From Muribaculaceae bacterium Isolate-104 (HZI) (lineage in GTDB: Bacteria; Bacteroidota; Bacteroidia; Bacteroidales; Muribaculaceae), in the NCBI GenBank assembly GCA_003762715.1, contig RIBJ01000042.1:1-64000 (forward strand): DNA of 64,000 bases. Reading direction: 5' to 3'. The translations under genes were made by a program, and so were the position numbers. Positions 43,936 to 52,898 of this stretch are shown here, one piece after another. Within the stretch, counting starts at the first letter, position 1, and each line of letters begins with the position of its first letter. A model generated the notes under the pieces. The model had not been told where the DNA came from, did no database searches, and worked only from the letters and a program-made list of their open reading frames with translations.

Positions 43936-44063
43936 CGTCATAAGACTGGCGTTTGAAACAAGCCGGGCGCTCGCGGTGCGATAGCCTCACTTTGAATGTG
44001 CCGGTCGAGCGGCGGGCGGAGTTGCCCCCATGCAATGGTCAATACAGCGAAAAACGGGTTGAT

Positions 44064-44816
44064 ATGAAGAACCTCCTATACATTTTGTCAGCATTATGTC
44101 TCATTGTGTTTCCTTCATGCTCGGATGACGATGAGGATAAGGTGCCAGTTCTTCCTGCAGAATTTCCTACGCAGGACTATACGATACGTGCCGGTATAGC
44201 GACCACAATCAGCTTTGCCCACGGCGGCGGCAATTACGATATTGAGGTCGGCGACCAGAATGTACTCGGTAAGCCGTATATGAACATAAACGGTCACAGC
44301 GTTTATGTATTGCCTTTGTCTACAGGCAAATCAACCATGACTGTAAAAGATTTGAGAACCAAGACATCCGCAACCGTAAATATAACCGTTGTGGAAATGT
44401 ACATGGAGTTCAAGATAACTGAAATTAAAGAAGGTAATGTCACCCCCGATATTCAGGTCGGTGACGAACTCCGTTTTGTAAGAGCGAGCGGCAACAAACG
44501 CAAACTTGAATTATGGCGCGGAGGCACCATGATTAAGGAAGGCAAGTTTGACATTCTCATGAACAGCATCGCTACTATGGAATTCTATTTCCCCGATCCG
44601 GACAGTGACGATGACAAGGATTTCATAACCTACCGGTATGACATGACCGGCACCCCTTCAATATTTGTGCTGTTCAACAAGGGATTTGGCTTTAACTGGG
44701 AAAAAATTGTAGACTGTCGTGGCGCGGTACACCCGACTCCAATGATAATGCGCCTGACCGACAAAAATACCCGCGCAGACATTGTTTGCTCATGCGAGCT
44801 TAATGTAGACATCTGA
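44064..44816 (+). CDS. Orphan lipoprotein of unknown function
   Basis: A 250-residue protein with a lipoprotein signal (MKNLLYILSALCLIVFPSC, Cys19) followed by the acidic SDDDEDK typical of surface-exposed Bacteroidota lipoproteins. The N-terminal half looks like a Big/Ig-like beta sandwich (YTIRAGIATTISFAHGGGNYDIEVGDQNVL, then KSTMTVKDLRTKTSATVNITV); the C-terminal half (about 110-250) is also beta-rich with no recognised family. The frame is open 37 codons upstream, but the lipobox fixes the start. It has its own promoter and no operon partner. Confidence 0.75.
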   Translation: MKNLLYILSALCLIVFPSCSDDDEDKVPVLPAEFPTQDYTIRAGIATTISFAHGGGNYDIEVGDQNVLGKPYMNINGHSVYVLPLSTGKSTMTVKDLRTKTSATVNITVVEMYMEFKITEIKEGNVTPDIQVGDELRFVRASGNKRKLELWRGGTMIKEGKFDILMNSIATMEFYFPDPDSDDDKDFITYRYDMTGTPSIFVLFNKGFGFNWEKIVDCRGAVHPTPMIMRLTDKNTRADIVCSCELNVDI

Positions 44817-44886
44817 TGCACAACCGGGCATATCCCGGCTATGCACCCGGGGCGTAATGCCGTTTTAATCTTTACGGAGCATTACA

Positions 44887-44905
44887 CCTATATATATTAT
44901 ATAGG
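44887..44905. other. Perfect AT-rich hairpin after the orphan lipoprotein
   Basis: CCTATATA (44887-44894) pairs with TATATAGG (44898-44905) around a 3-nt loop. No T run follows, so it is not a standard terminator. A looser GTAATGC/GCATTAC pair lies just before it (about 44862-44885). Confidence 0.6.
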
Positions 44906-44949
44906 CGGATTTCAGGCAGCAATTTTAGGGTAAAGAGCCTTAAGCAGTT

Positions 44950-44978
44950 TTGTCAACGGTATTTTCTGATTAACTTTG
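44950..44978 (+). promoter_or_regulatory. Promoter of the ABC-OmpA-GSCFA-murF operon
   Basis: TTG (44950-44952, in TTTTG), 18-nt spacer, TAACTTTG (44971-44978), exact -7 match; spacing one short of the usual range. About 22 nt of leader. Confidence 0.6.
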
Positions 44979-45005
44979 TGCGGAATAATATAAAACAATC
45001 CGTAT

Positions 45006-46850
45006 ATGGGAGAATTTTTTAAGGTGCTCAGACGATTTGTGCCACCATACAAAAAATGTCTGGCTCTGAATATAATATTTAACATCCTCGCTGCATTTCT
45101 GACGCTTTTTTCCTTCGCGGTCATTATGCCGATTCTGGAGATGCTGTTTGAAATACGCGAAAAGGGCTACCATTACATGCCTATGTCGGATGTGAGTGTA
45201 GGAGCTCTTGCCGATGTTATTGTCAACAACTTCTACTATATCACGCAACTGGCTATAGAATCATGGGGGGCGAGCTGGACACTTGCCGTGCTTGGTCTGC
45301 TGCTGATTGTGATGACCGGACTGAAAACCGGAGCGACTTTTCTGGCATCTTATTTCATAATACCGTTGCGCTCGGGTATTGTACGCGATATACGCAATGC
45401 GGTATACGACAAAATTGTCAGTCTGCCCATCGGATTCTTTACTTCAGAGCGCAAAGGCGATGTAATGGCGCGTATGAGCGGCGATGTCGCAGAGATTGAA
45501 AACTCCATTATGTCGTCGCTTGACATGATGTTCAAAAACCCTGTAATGATTGTGGTGTGTCTGCTTATGATGGTTTTTATAAGCTGGCAGCTTACAATCT
45601 TTGTGCTCGTGCTGTTGCCTATAGCAGGCATGGCAATGGGGCGCATAGGCAAAAGCCTGAAACGCAAAAGCCTTGCCGGTCAGCAGCAGTGGGGTAAAAT
45701 AATGAGTAACATAGAGGAAACACTTGGCGGCCTCCGTATAATAAAGGCTTTCAATGCGGAGCGCAAAGTGGAAAAACGCTTCCATGAGGATACACAGACT
45801 TTCTATGAGCTGTCAAACAGAGTTGCGCGCCGTCAGGCTCTGGCTCATCCTATGAGTGAGTTTCTCGGCACAATCACAATATCGATAGTCTTGTGGTTTG
45901 GCGGCTCGCTGATTTTGAGACACAGCAGCGGCATTGATGCACCCATGTTCATATATTACATGGTGATATTCTATAGCATAATCAATCCGGCGAAAGACCT
46001 CAGCAAGGCAATGTACTCCGTGCAGAAAGGTCTTGCGTCGCTTGAAAGGGTCGATAAGATTCTTTCGGCACACAATCCTATTACAAACCCGCGTCATCCC
46101 CATAAACTGCCTGACGAATGCGGAGAAGTGCGCTATGAAAATGTGACATTCGGGTATGACCCCGGAGTGCCGGTTGTCAAAAACGCCAGCCTGACAATAC
46201 GTCCCGGCGAAACTGTCGCTCTTGTGGGGCAGAGCGGTAGCGGCAAATCTACCCTCGCCGACCTGCTGCCGCGTTTCTATGACGTGAACGCAGGCTGTAT
46301 AAGCATTGGGGGCGTGGATATACGCGACCTCAAGGTACATGATTTGCGTTCTCTTATGGGAAATGTCAATCAGGAGGCCATTCTGTTCAATGACACATTC
46401 TATAACAACATTACCTTCGGTGTGAAACATGCTACAATGGAACAGGTGATAGAGGCTGCCAAAGTGGCTAACGCACACGAATTCATTATGGCGAGCGAGA
46501 ACGGCTACGATACAAACATAGGCGACCGCGGGTGCAAGCTCTCGGGGGGGCAGCGACAGCGCATTTCCATTGCGAGGGCAATACTGAAAAACCCGCCCAT
46601 ACTCATTCTTGACGAGGCGACATCTGCCCTTGACAGCGAGAGCGAGCAGCTTGTGCAGCAGGCTCTTGACCGTCTTATGAAAGATCGCACAACCCTTGTC
46701 ATAGCCCACAGGCTCTCGACTATTAGAAACGCAACCCAGATATGTGTAATGCACGAAGGCGAAATTGTGGAGCGGGGCACACACGACGAACTGCTTGCCA
46801 TTAACGGATACTATACCAAACTTGTGGAAATGCAGAACGTAAATTCATGA
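45006..46850 (+). CDS. ABC exporter, permease-ATPase fusion (MsbA-like)
   Basis: A 614-residue half-transporter: six membrane helices in the first 330 residues, then an ATPase with Walker A GQSGSGKST (about 409-417), signature LSGGQRQRIS (about 510), Walker B ILILDEATSALD and the switch His in VIAHRLSTI. The architecture is that of MsbA and multidrug/lipid exporters; lipid A flipping is possible but not shown by sequence. It overlaps the downstream OmpA-like gene by 4 nt (ATGA), so it is coupled to an envelope operon. Confidence 0.92.
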   Translation: MGEFFKVLRRFVPPYKKCLALNIIFNILAAFLTLFSFAVIMPILEMLFEIREKGYHYMPMSDVSVGALADVIVNNFYYITQLAIESWGASWTLAVLGLLLIVMTGLKTGATFLASYFIIPLRSGIVRDIRNAVYDKIVSLPIGFFTSERKGDVMARMSGDVAEIENSIMSSLDMMFKNPVMIVVCLLMMVFISWQLTIFVLVLLPIAGMAMGRIGKSLKRKSLAGQQQWGKIMSNIEETLGGLRIIKAFNAERKVEKRFHEDTQTFYELSNRVARRQALAHPMSEFLGTITISIVLWFGGSLILRHSSGIDAPMFIYYMVIFYSIINPAKDLSKAMYSVQKGLASLERVDKILSAHNPITNPRHPHKLPDECGEVRYENVTFGYDPGVPVVKNASLTIRPGETVALVGQSGSGKSTLADLLPRFYDVNAGCISIGGVDIRDLKVHDLRSLMGNVNQEAILFNDTFYNNITFGVKHATMEQVIEAAKVANAHEFIMASENGYDTNIGDRGCKLSGGQRQRISIARAILKNPPILILDEATSALDSESEQLVQQALDRLMKDRTTLVIAHRLSTIRNATQICVMHEGEIVERGTHDELLAINGYYTKLVEMQNVNS

Positions 46851-48823
46851 AAATAAGGTTCTTTGCATTCGGATTGTTTATGTATGGCATACTGGCGCTG
46901 TTGTCAGGCTGCCGGGGCGCCCGTCTGTCTGTCGCTGACGAGCAGATGGCGAGGGGAGAATATTACGAGGCTGCCCGTACTTACAGAAAGGTCTACAACA
47001 AACTGAAAAAACCGTCTGAAAGAACACTGAGAGGAGAAGTTGCCTACAGCCTCGGTACCGCCCATTCCAGACTTAGCCAGTCGGCAAGAGCGGCAGCGGC
47101 GTACAGAAACGCGCTGCGTTACGGGTGTTCCGACTCACTTTTGTATCGTCATCTGGCGCAGGCGCTGCATGCCGATGGCAAATATGCGGCGGCAGAGGAA
47201 GCGTACAGGCAATACCTGATGCTTGCCCCGGATGACAATGTTGCAAAAAACGGCTTGCGCGGAGCGCGGTTTGCCGGGAACGCACGAAAAAATCCTACAC
47301 GCTACAAAGTGTCGAATGCAAAACTTTTTAATTCACGCAGGGCTGATTTCTCTCCGGTAATAAATGGCGACAAACTTTATTTCACCACAACAAACGAAAA
47401 GGTTTCCGGCGATTCAAAAAGCGAGGTAACCGGTATGCGGCGGGGCGACATATGGGTTGCGCAGAAGGACGAGCAGGGCAGGTGGCAACGACCGGAACCG
47501 CTTAAGGGGGAGCTGTCCACAGCAGCCGATGAAGGCGTGGCATGTTTTTCGCCCGACGGCAGAATGATGTACTATACCAGAGCTTTGCGGCGAGCCGATT
47601 CCGATACCAAAATCGAGATAATGACATCGACACGAAGCGATGCCGAGTGGAGTGAAGGCAGAAAACTTGACCTAATAGAGGATACTGTTGCCAATTACGG
47701 GCATCCGAGTGTGGACCCCTCCGGCACATACATATATTTCGCCTCTGATCGCGGAGGCTCTTTCGGCTCATACGACATATGGCGCATGAGGCTCGATTCG
47801 CCCGGCGGTGCTGTGCCGGAGAATCTCGGAGCAGCAATAAACACTTCGGGCAGGGAGCTGTTTCCCTGCGCTTTTTCCGACAGCATTTTGTTTTTTGCAT
47901 CTGACGGTCATCCCGGAATGGGCGGGCTGGATATATTCAGGGCTGTGTTGCAGCCGTCGGGCAGCTGGAAAGTTGAAAATATGGGTGTGCCGCTGAACTC
48001 TTTTGCCGATGATTTCGGAATAACCTTTTTTCAGGACAGGCATGCCGGCTATTTCAGTACAAACCGAGGTGATGCGCGGGGGTATGACCATATCTACTCC
48101 TTTGAGCTTCCCGACCTTAAAATAACGATAAGCGGAACAGTGAGCGACCTGGAGGAGGAGCCTATAGCGGGCGCCCGCATCCGCATTATCGGACGAGACG
48201 GCTCCAACCGGCGCACCGTCAGCCGTGACGACGGCAGCTTTATGTTTGACCTTGAGCGGGGCGTGAGCTATGTAATGCTTGCCGGGGCGAAGGGGTATAT
48301 GAACGCTCGCCAGGAATTTACAGCGGATACCGCCGAACAGGATGCGGATTACGAGGTGAATTTCATGCTCGCTTCTCTTACCGCTCCTAATGTCGTCGAA
48401 AATATTTTTTATGATTACGACAAGGCTACTCTTCGCCCGGAGTCAGCCGCAGCACTCGACTCACTTGCAGGGTTGCTGAAAGACAACCCTGCAATCACCG
48501 TGGAAATGTCATCGCACACCGACCGTGTAGGTTCGGAAGCATACAACATGCGGCTTTCAGAGCGCAGAGCCAAATCGGTGGTGGATTACCTCATCGGTGC
48601 GGGTATAAGTGCGGAACGCCTCAAATGGAAAGGTTACGGCAAGAGTGTGCCGAAAAAGGTTACAAAGCGTATTGCAAGACTGTATCCGCAGTTTGAAGAG
48701 GGGCAGACTCTTGACGAGGAGTATCTTGACACGCTCGGTGATGAGGACCGCGCAGCAGCAGACCAGATAAACCGGCGGACAGAGTTTAAAGTAGTATCAA
48801 CAGATTTTGAATCACCGCTGTAA
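46847..48823 (+). CDS. PorE-like lipoprotein: TPR, beta-propeller, CRD and OmpA domains
   Basis: A 658-residue lipoprotein (lipobox LLSGC, Cys23). Domains in order: TPRs (about 30-140), a PD40-type propeller (about 155-420, repeated FSPDG/SDRGG), a carboxypeptidase-regulatory-like Ig domain (about 430-520, ISGTVSDLEEEPIAGARIRI) and a C-terminal OmpA domain (about 530-650) with SSHTDRVGS and LSERRAKSV, the Asp and Arg that hold diaminopimelate in peptidoglycan. This order and length match Porphyromonas PorE, which anchors the type IX secretion system to the wall. The window has no other type IX gene, so function is left as cell-wall-anchored envelope protein. It shares one base with the GSCFA start (TAATG). 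Confidence 0.85.
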   Translation: MKIRFFAFGLFMYGILALLSGCRGARLSVADEQMARGEYYEAARTYRKVYNKLKKPSERTLRGEVAYSLGTAHSRLSQSARAAAAYRNALRYGCSDSLLYRHLAQALHADGKYAAAEEAYRQYLMLAPDDNVAKNGLRGARFAGNARKNPTRYKVSNAKLFNSRRADFSPVINGDKLYFTTTNEKVSGDSKSEVTGMRRGDIWVAQKDEQGRWQRPEPLKGELSTAADEGVACFSPDGRMMYYTRALRRADSDTKIEIMTSTRSDAEWSEGRKLDLIEDTVANYGHPSVDPSGTYIYFASDRGGSFGSYDIWRMRLDSPGGAVPENLGAAINTSGRELFPCAFSDSILFFASDGHPGMGGLDIFRAVLQPSGSWKVENMGVPLNSFADDFGITFFQDRHAGYFSTNRGDARGYDHIYSFELPDLKITISGTVSDLEEEPIAGARIRIIGRDGSNRRTVSRDDGSFMFDLERGVSYVMLAGAKGYMNARQEFTADTAEQDADYEVNFMLASLTAPNVVENIFYDYDKATLRPESAAALDSLAGLLKDNPAITVEMSSHTDRVGSEAYNMRLSERRAKSVVDYLIGAGISAERLKWKGYGKSVPKKVTKRIARLYPQFEEGQTLDEEYLDTLGDEDRAAADQINRRTEFKVVSTDFESPL

Positions 48824-49809
48824 TGACTGTCAATTTTCGCACACTGGTGTCGCCGCTTGATTTCCGTGGAATGATAAATCATTCCACCCCCATGCTGTCG
48901 CTTGGAAGCTGTTTTGCAGCGAATATAGGGTCGCGGCTCGAAAAAGAACTTTTTGATGTTGAGGTAAACCCCTTGGGCACACTGTACAATCCCGCAAGTA
49001 TATACACGGTTATATACAAAATAGCGACTGAGGCTATGTTTGTCGCGCCGGGAGACATTGTTGAGCGTGACGGCATGCGCCACTGCTGGCTGTGCCATTC
49101 GTCGTTGTCGTCTCCGGAGCCGGAGCAGGTGTATGTTGAACGGTTGAACGATATGGCGGCGGTTTTGAGAAGAAAAATCGCAAATGTGCAGGTGGCGGTG
49201 CTTACTTTCGGCACAAGACATGTGTACAGACTGAAGTCTGACAACTCCATAGTTGCCAACTGTCACAAAATGCCTGCCTCATTTTTTGCCGAGTCGGACC
49301 TGTCTTTGCACGATTGCGAGAGTTATATCTGCCGGACAGTCGAGGCATTGCGCAGTCTGAATCCGGCAATGAAAATAATTCTTACGGTCAGCCCTGTACG
49401 CTATGTGGGAGAGGGACTGCACCGCAGCACATTGGGCAAGGCTACTCTCCTGCTTGCATGTGAGGCAGTGACACGGGCGTTTTCCGATGTGATCTATTTT
49501 CCGTCGTATGAAATAATGATGGATGACTTGCGCGATTACCGTTTCTATGCCGCAGACATGAAGCATCCGAGCGAAGTTGCCGTCGACTATATTTATGATA
49601 TATTTGCAGAATCATTTTTCGACAAGGCTACGCGCGACCTTGCTGTGAAAGCGTCAAGACTGTCGGCGCGTATGGCTCACCGGAATATTTGTGCCGCAAG
49701 TGAGGCTACCGCGTCATTTCAAGCCAAGACCCTGGAAATGGCACGCCGACTGTCGGAAGAGTATCCTGAAGTATCACAACAAATAATGAAACATATCCAA
49801 TTGCCATGA
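48823..49809 (+). CDS. GSCFA domain protein
   Basis: A 328-residue protein with the family motif LGSCFAANIG (about 27-36), then LGTLYNPAS, ILTVSPVRY, and MKHPSEVAVDYIYD near residue 250. This is the layout of the SGNH/GDSL-like hydrolase fold (GSCF as block I with the nucleophile Ser, HPS at the end), so an esterase or acyl-group activity is likely; no substrate is known. It is tied by overlaps to the OmpA lipoprotein before and MurF-Alr after, suggesting a peptidoglycan or envelope role. Confidence 0.85.
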   Translation: MTVNFRTLVSPLDFRGMINHSTPMLSLGSCFAANIGSRLEKELFDVEVNPLGTLYNPASIYTVIYKIATEAMFVAPGDIVERDGMRHCWLCHSSLSSPEPEQVYVERLNDMAAVLRRKIANVQVAVLTFGTRHVYRLKSDNSIVANCHKMPASFFAESDLSLHDCESYICRTVEALRSLNPAMKIILTVSPVRYVGEGLHRSTLGKATLLLACEAVTRAFSDVIYFPSYEIMMDDLRDYRFYAADMKHPSEVAVDYIYDIFAESFFDKATRDLAVKASRLSARMAHRNICAASEATASFQAKTLEMARRLSEEYPEVSQQIMKHIQLP

Positions 49810-52277
49810 CATATACTGTTGAAGAAATAGCCGCTATAATCAAGGTGCAGGCAGCGACCGGTGCGAAACAGGAGATATCTGTGCTGCTCACAGACAGCCG
49901 CAGTCTTACATTTCCGGAGCGGACGATGTTTTTTGCGCTTGAAACCAGAAACAACGACGGTCACCGTTACATGCGCGACTTGTATGACCGTGGGGTAAGA
50001 AATTTTGTGGCAAGATATGTGCCGGATGATATGAAGGATGTCACAGACGCCAATATTTTTGTTGTCGGCGATGTGGTCAAGTCGCTTCAGGCTATATCGA
50101 GAAACCACCGTTCGCGTTTTTCAGCGCCTGTAATAGGTATTACAGGCAGCAAGGGTAAGACAACGGTAAAGGAATGGCTGTATCAGTTGCTTGCCGATGA
50201 TTTCAACATAGTGCGCAGTCCGCGCAGTTATAATTCACAGATAGGAGTGCCGCTTTCAATATGGGAGATGAATGAAGAAACCTCGCTCGGTATTTTTGAG
50301 GCAGGAATATCTCAGCCGGATGAAATGCCCGCGCTTCAGTCCATAATAAAACCAAACATCGGAATAATAACCAACATAGGGTCGGAACATGCCGACGGCT
50401 TTTCTTCGTACAGGGAGAAATGTGATGAAAAAGCTATATTGCTTCGCGATTGCGACTGTGTGATTTATTGCGGCGATGACCCTCTTATAAGCGAGGCGGT
50501 AGCGGATGCCTGCATTCCCGCAAAGGAAATAGCATGGTCAACGGTTGACAGCGACAGACCGTTGTTCATATCCACTATAACGCGTCATCGTGAGAATACG
50601 CGAATCGATTATTCTTATCTGCGTCAGGACGGTTCGGTGACAATACCTTTTACGTCTGAGGCTGATATTCAGAATGCCATTCACTGCCTTGCGGTGATGC
50701 TGTATCTGAACCGTCCCGCGGATATCACGGCAGCGCGGATGGAAACCCTGTCGCCTGTCGGCACCCGTATTCAGGTTATGGAAGGTGTCAACAACTGCCT
50801 GGTGGTGTATGACGCGTATACATCGGATTTGAACTCGCTTGCTCCGGCTTTGGACTTTATGACCCGCAGGCGCACCCGCTCGCGTGGCACAACGGTGATT
50901 ATAAGCGATGTGATGCATGAGAACCTTGAGCCGTCACGTCTGTACAAAGAGGTGGCTGAGCTGCTTCAGAGCAAGGGTGTAGAGCGAGTAATCGGAATAG
51001 GGGAGGAGATAAGCCGCAACAGCAGATACTTTCCGGCAGACAGCCGCTTCTTTCCCTCTACATCCGCATTTCTTTCAGAGATGAGCGCGGGCGATTTCGA
51101 ACGTGAGCTTATTCTGATAAAGGGAGCGGCGCAATTTCATTTCGAACTCATTGCTGAACTCCTTGAGGCCCGTCAGCATGAGACTGTGCTGGAGGTTAAT
51201 CTGGATGCCATGGTTCACAATTTCAATACATTCAGAGCAATGCTCCGCCCGACTACGGGGCTTGTGGCAATGGTCAAGGCATCGGGTTACGGAGCCGGTT
51301 CCTATGAGCTTGCCAAGACACTGCAAAGTCAGGGCGCGGCGTATCTTGCCGTGGCTGTGCTTGACGAAGGTGTGGGGTTGCGCCAGGCGGGAATCACAAT
51401 GCCTATAATGGTTCTTAATCCGAGGGTGGTGAACTACAAGACTCTTTTTGCCTACAATCTCGAACCGGAGATATACAGTTTCGAGATTTTACGCGAGATA
51501 ATAGCGGAGGGTGAGAAATACGGCATGGTGGACTACCCGGTGCACATAAAACTTGATACCGGTATGCATCGTCTCGGTTTCACCGACAAAGATATTCCGG
51601 AGCTGCTTTCTTTGCTCAAGCATCAGAAAGCGGTGAAGCCACTGTCTCTGTTCAGTCATCTGGCAACGGCTGACTGCCCCGACCTGAACGAGTATACATT
51701 GCAGCAGCTCAATACATTTGATTCGTGGTGCACAACCATAGAAAAAGAGTTCAATCACAGAATCATGCGCCATATATTGAATTCGGCGGGCATAATAAGG
51801 TTTCCGGAATGGCAGTATGATATGGTGCGTCTGGGCATAGGGTTGTATGGCATACCTGTGCTGAATGACGGCAGCGAGGATTCTTTGCGTCCGGTGTCGT
51901 CTCTCCACACGGTGATAATATCCATAAAAGAGCTTCCCGCCGGTTCAAAAGTGGGTTACGGATGCAAAGGCAGTGTAGACCGGCCGTCGCGTATAGCCAC
52001 ATTGCCTGTCGGGTACGCAGACGGTATAGACCGACATCTTGGCAACGGCGGCATGAAGGTGTGGATAAACGGTCACCGTTGTCCTACCATAGGGAATATT
52101 TGCATGGATGCCTGTATGATTGATGTTACCGATGCCGACTGCGAGGTGGGCGACCGTGTTGAGATATTCGGCGAGAATGTGCCTGTATCGGAGCTGTCCG
52201 ATGTGCTTGACACAATACCATACGAAATTCTCACCTCTGTTTCCACCCGAGTCAAACGGGTGTACTTCAGAGAGTGA
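49806..52277 (+). CDS. murF-alr: Bifunctional MurF ligase / alanine racemase
   Basis: An 823-residue fusion feeding peptidoglycan synthesis: the alanine racemase half makes D-Ala and the MurF half adds D-Ala-D-Ala to UDP-MurNAc-tripeptide. MurF part (about 1-455): ATP loop GITGSKGKTTVKEWL (about 115-130), FEAGISQPDEM, NIGSEHADGF. Racemase part (about 460-823): the PLP Lys in MVKASGYGAGSYEL (about 487; usual form VKANAYGHG), HIKLDTGMHRLGF, LGIGLYGIP, and the second catalytic Tyr in SKVGYGCKGS. This fusion is known in Bacteroidota. It overlaps the GSCFA gene by 4 nt and is the last gene of the operon. Confidence 0.95.
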   Translation: MTYTVEEIAAIIKVQAATGAKQEISVLLTDSRSLTFPERTMFFALETRNNDGHRYMRDLYDRGVRNFVARYVPDDMKDVTDANIFVVGDVVKSLQAISRNHRSRFSAPVIGITGSKGKTTVKEWLYQLLADDFNIVRSPRSYNSQIGVPLSIWEMNEETSLGIFEAGISQPDEMPALQSIIKPNIGIITNIGSEHADGFSSYREKCDEKAILLRDCDCVIYCGDDPLISEAVADACIPAKEIAWSTVDSDRPLFISTITRHRENTRIDYSYLRQDGSVTIPFTSEADIQNAIHCLAVMLYLNRPADITAARMETLSPVGTRIQVMEGVNNCLVVYDAYTSDLNSLAPALDFMTRRRTRSRGTTVIISDVMHENLEPSRLYKEVAELLQSKGVERVIGIGEEISRNSRYFPADSRFFPSTSAFLSEMSAGDFERELILIKGAAQFHFELIAELLEARQHETVLEVNLDAMVHNFNTFRAMLRPTTGLVAMVKASGYGAGSYELAKTLQSQGAAYLAVAVLDEGVGLRQAGITMPIMVLNPRVVNYKTLFAYNLEPEIYSFEILREIIAEGEKYGMVDYPVHIKLDTGMHRLGFTDKDIPELLSLLKHQKAVKPLSLFSHLATADCPDLNEYTLQQLNTFDSWCTTIEKEFNHRIMRHILNSAGIIRFPEWQYDMVRLGIGLYGIPVLNDGSEDSLRPVSSLHTVIISIKELPAGSKVGYGCKGSVDRPSRIATLPVGYADGIDRHLGNGGMKVWINGHRCPTIGNICMDACMIDVTDADCEVGDRVEIFGENVPVSELSDVLDTIPYEILTSVSTRVKRVYFRE

Positions 52278-52307
52278 GAATCAATGCGGCAACGGGTTAT
52301 GCGTGTG

Positions 52308-52760
52308 TCAGCGCATGCGGTCGTATGACCGGAGCAGTTTCTGGTCGGCGCTTACTCCGCGATAGGCTCCGAGCAGAGCCAGTTCGGCAGCTACAAGAAG
52401 CAGACCTCCTCCGCCCCATACGGTGCGTATTGCAATATCAGGGTCAGTATCTTTATAGCCTGCTGTGAGGTAGTATATCACAATGCCGATACAAGCACCG
52501 ATGATAAGAGCCGACAGCCCTATAAGCATTTTCTGAGCCGACAGGTTTTTGAAAGAGAAAAGGGCAATGACCATTGTGAGGAGAGACAGCGATACGGGTA
52601 TTATCAGGCTGATTCCCTGGTTAAGACCGGTCAGCGGCTGCTCGAAAAATGCGCTTTCGCTTACAACAGTGTCGACGTTATAGCCGAACGGCACAAAAAA
52701 GAAGGCTACCATAAGACCGATGGCAATCAGCAGGTAGAGGGATTGAATTCGTTGAATCAT
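52308..52760 (-). CDS. DUF4293 membrane protein
   Basis: A 150-residue protein with four membrane helices (about 6-25, 52-70, 78-100, 110-132), opening MIQRIQSLYLLIA as in DUF4293, a family of four-helix proteins found only in Bacteroidota and of unknown function. Convergent with the murF-alr gene (30 bp between stops), monocistronic. Confidence 0.82.
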   Translation of the reverse strand: MIQRIQSLYLLIAIGLMVAFFFVPFGYNVDTVVSESAFFEQPLTGLNQGISLIIPVSLSLLTMVIALFSFKNLSAQKMLIGLSALIIGACIGIVIYYLTAGYKDTDPDIAIRTVWGGGGLLLVAAELALLGAYRGVSADQKLLRSYDRMR

Positions 52761-52898
52761 AGTTGAAGTGATTTTAAATTTGGTTATGTTTCTACTAAGA
52801 TAAACTAATAACCGTTGGAGAGTATGCTCGGTTGTCGTTTTATGCCTGAAAAAACACTTTTTGGGTAAATATTTCGGATGTGGATGTGTGTCGATAGC

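Noticed and set aside
43944-44063. A known riboswitch (SAM, TPP, cobalamin, preQ1)
   Set aside because: None of the conserved core motifs of these classes could be found.
51240-51310. Alanine racemase PLP motif VKASGYGAG read as a broken active site
   Set aside because: The Lys is present and all other racemase motifs are intact; the change from VKANAYGHG is conservative.
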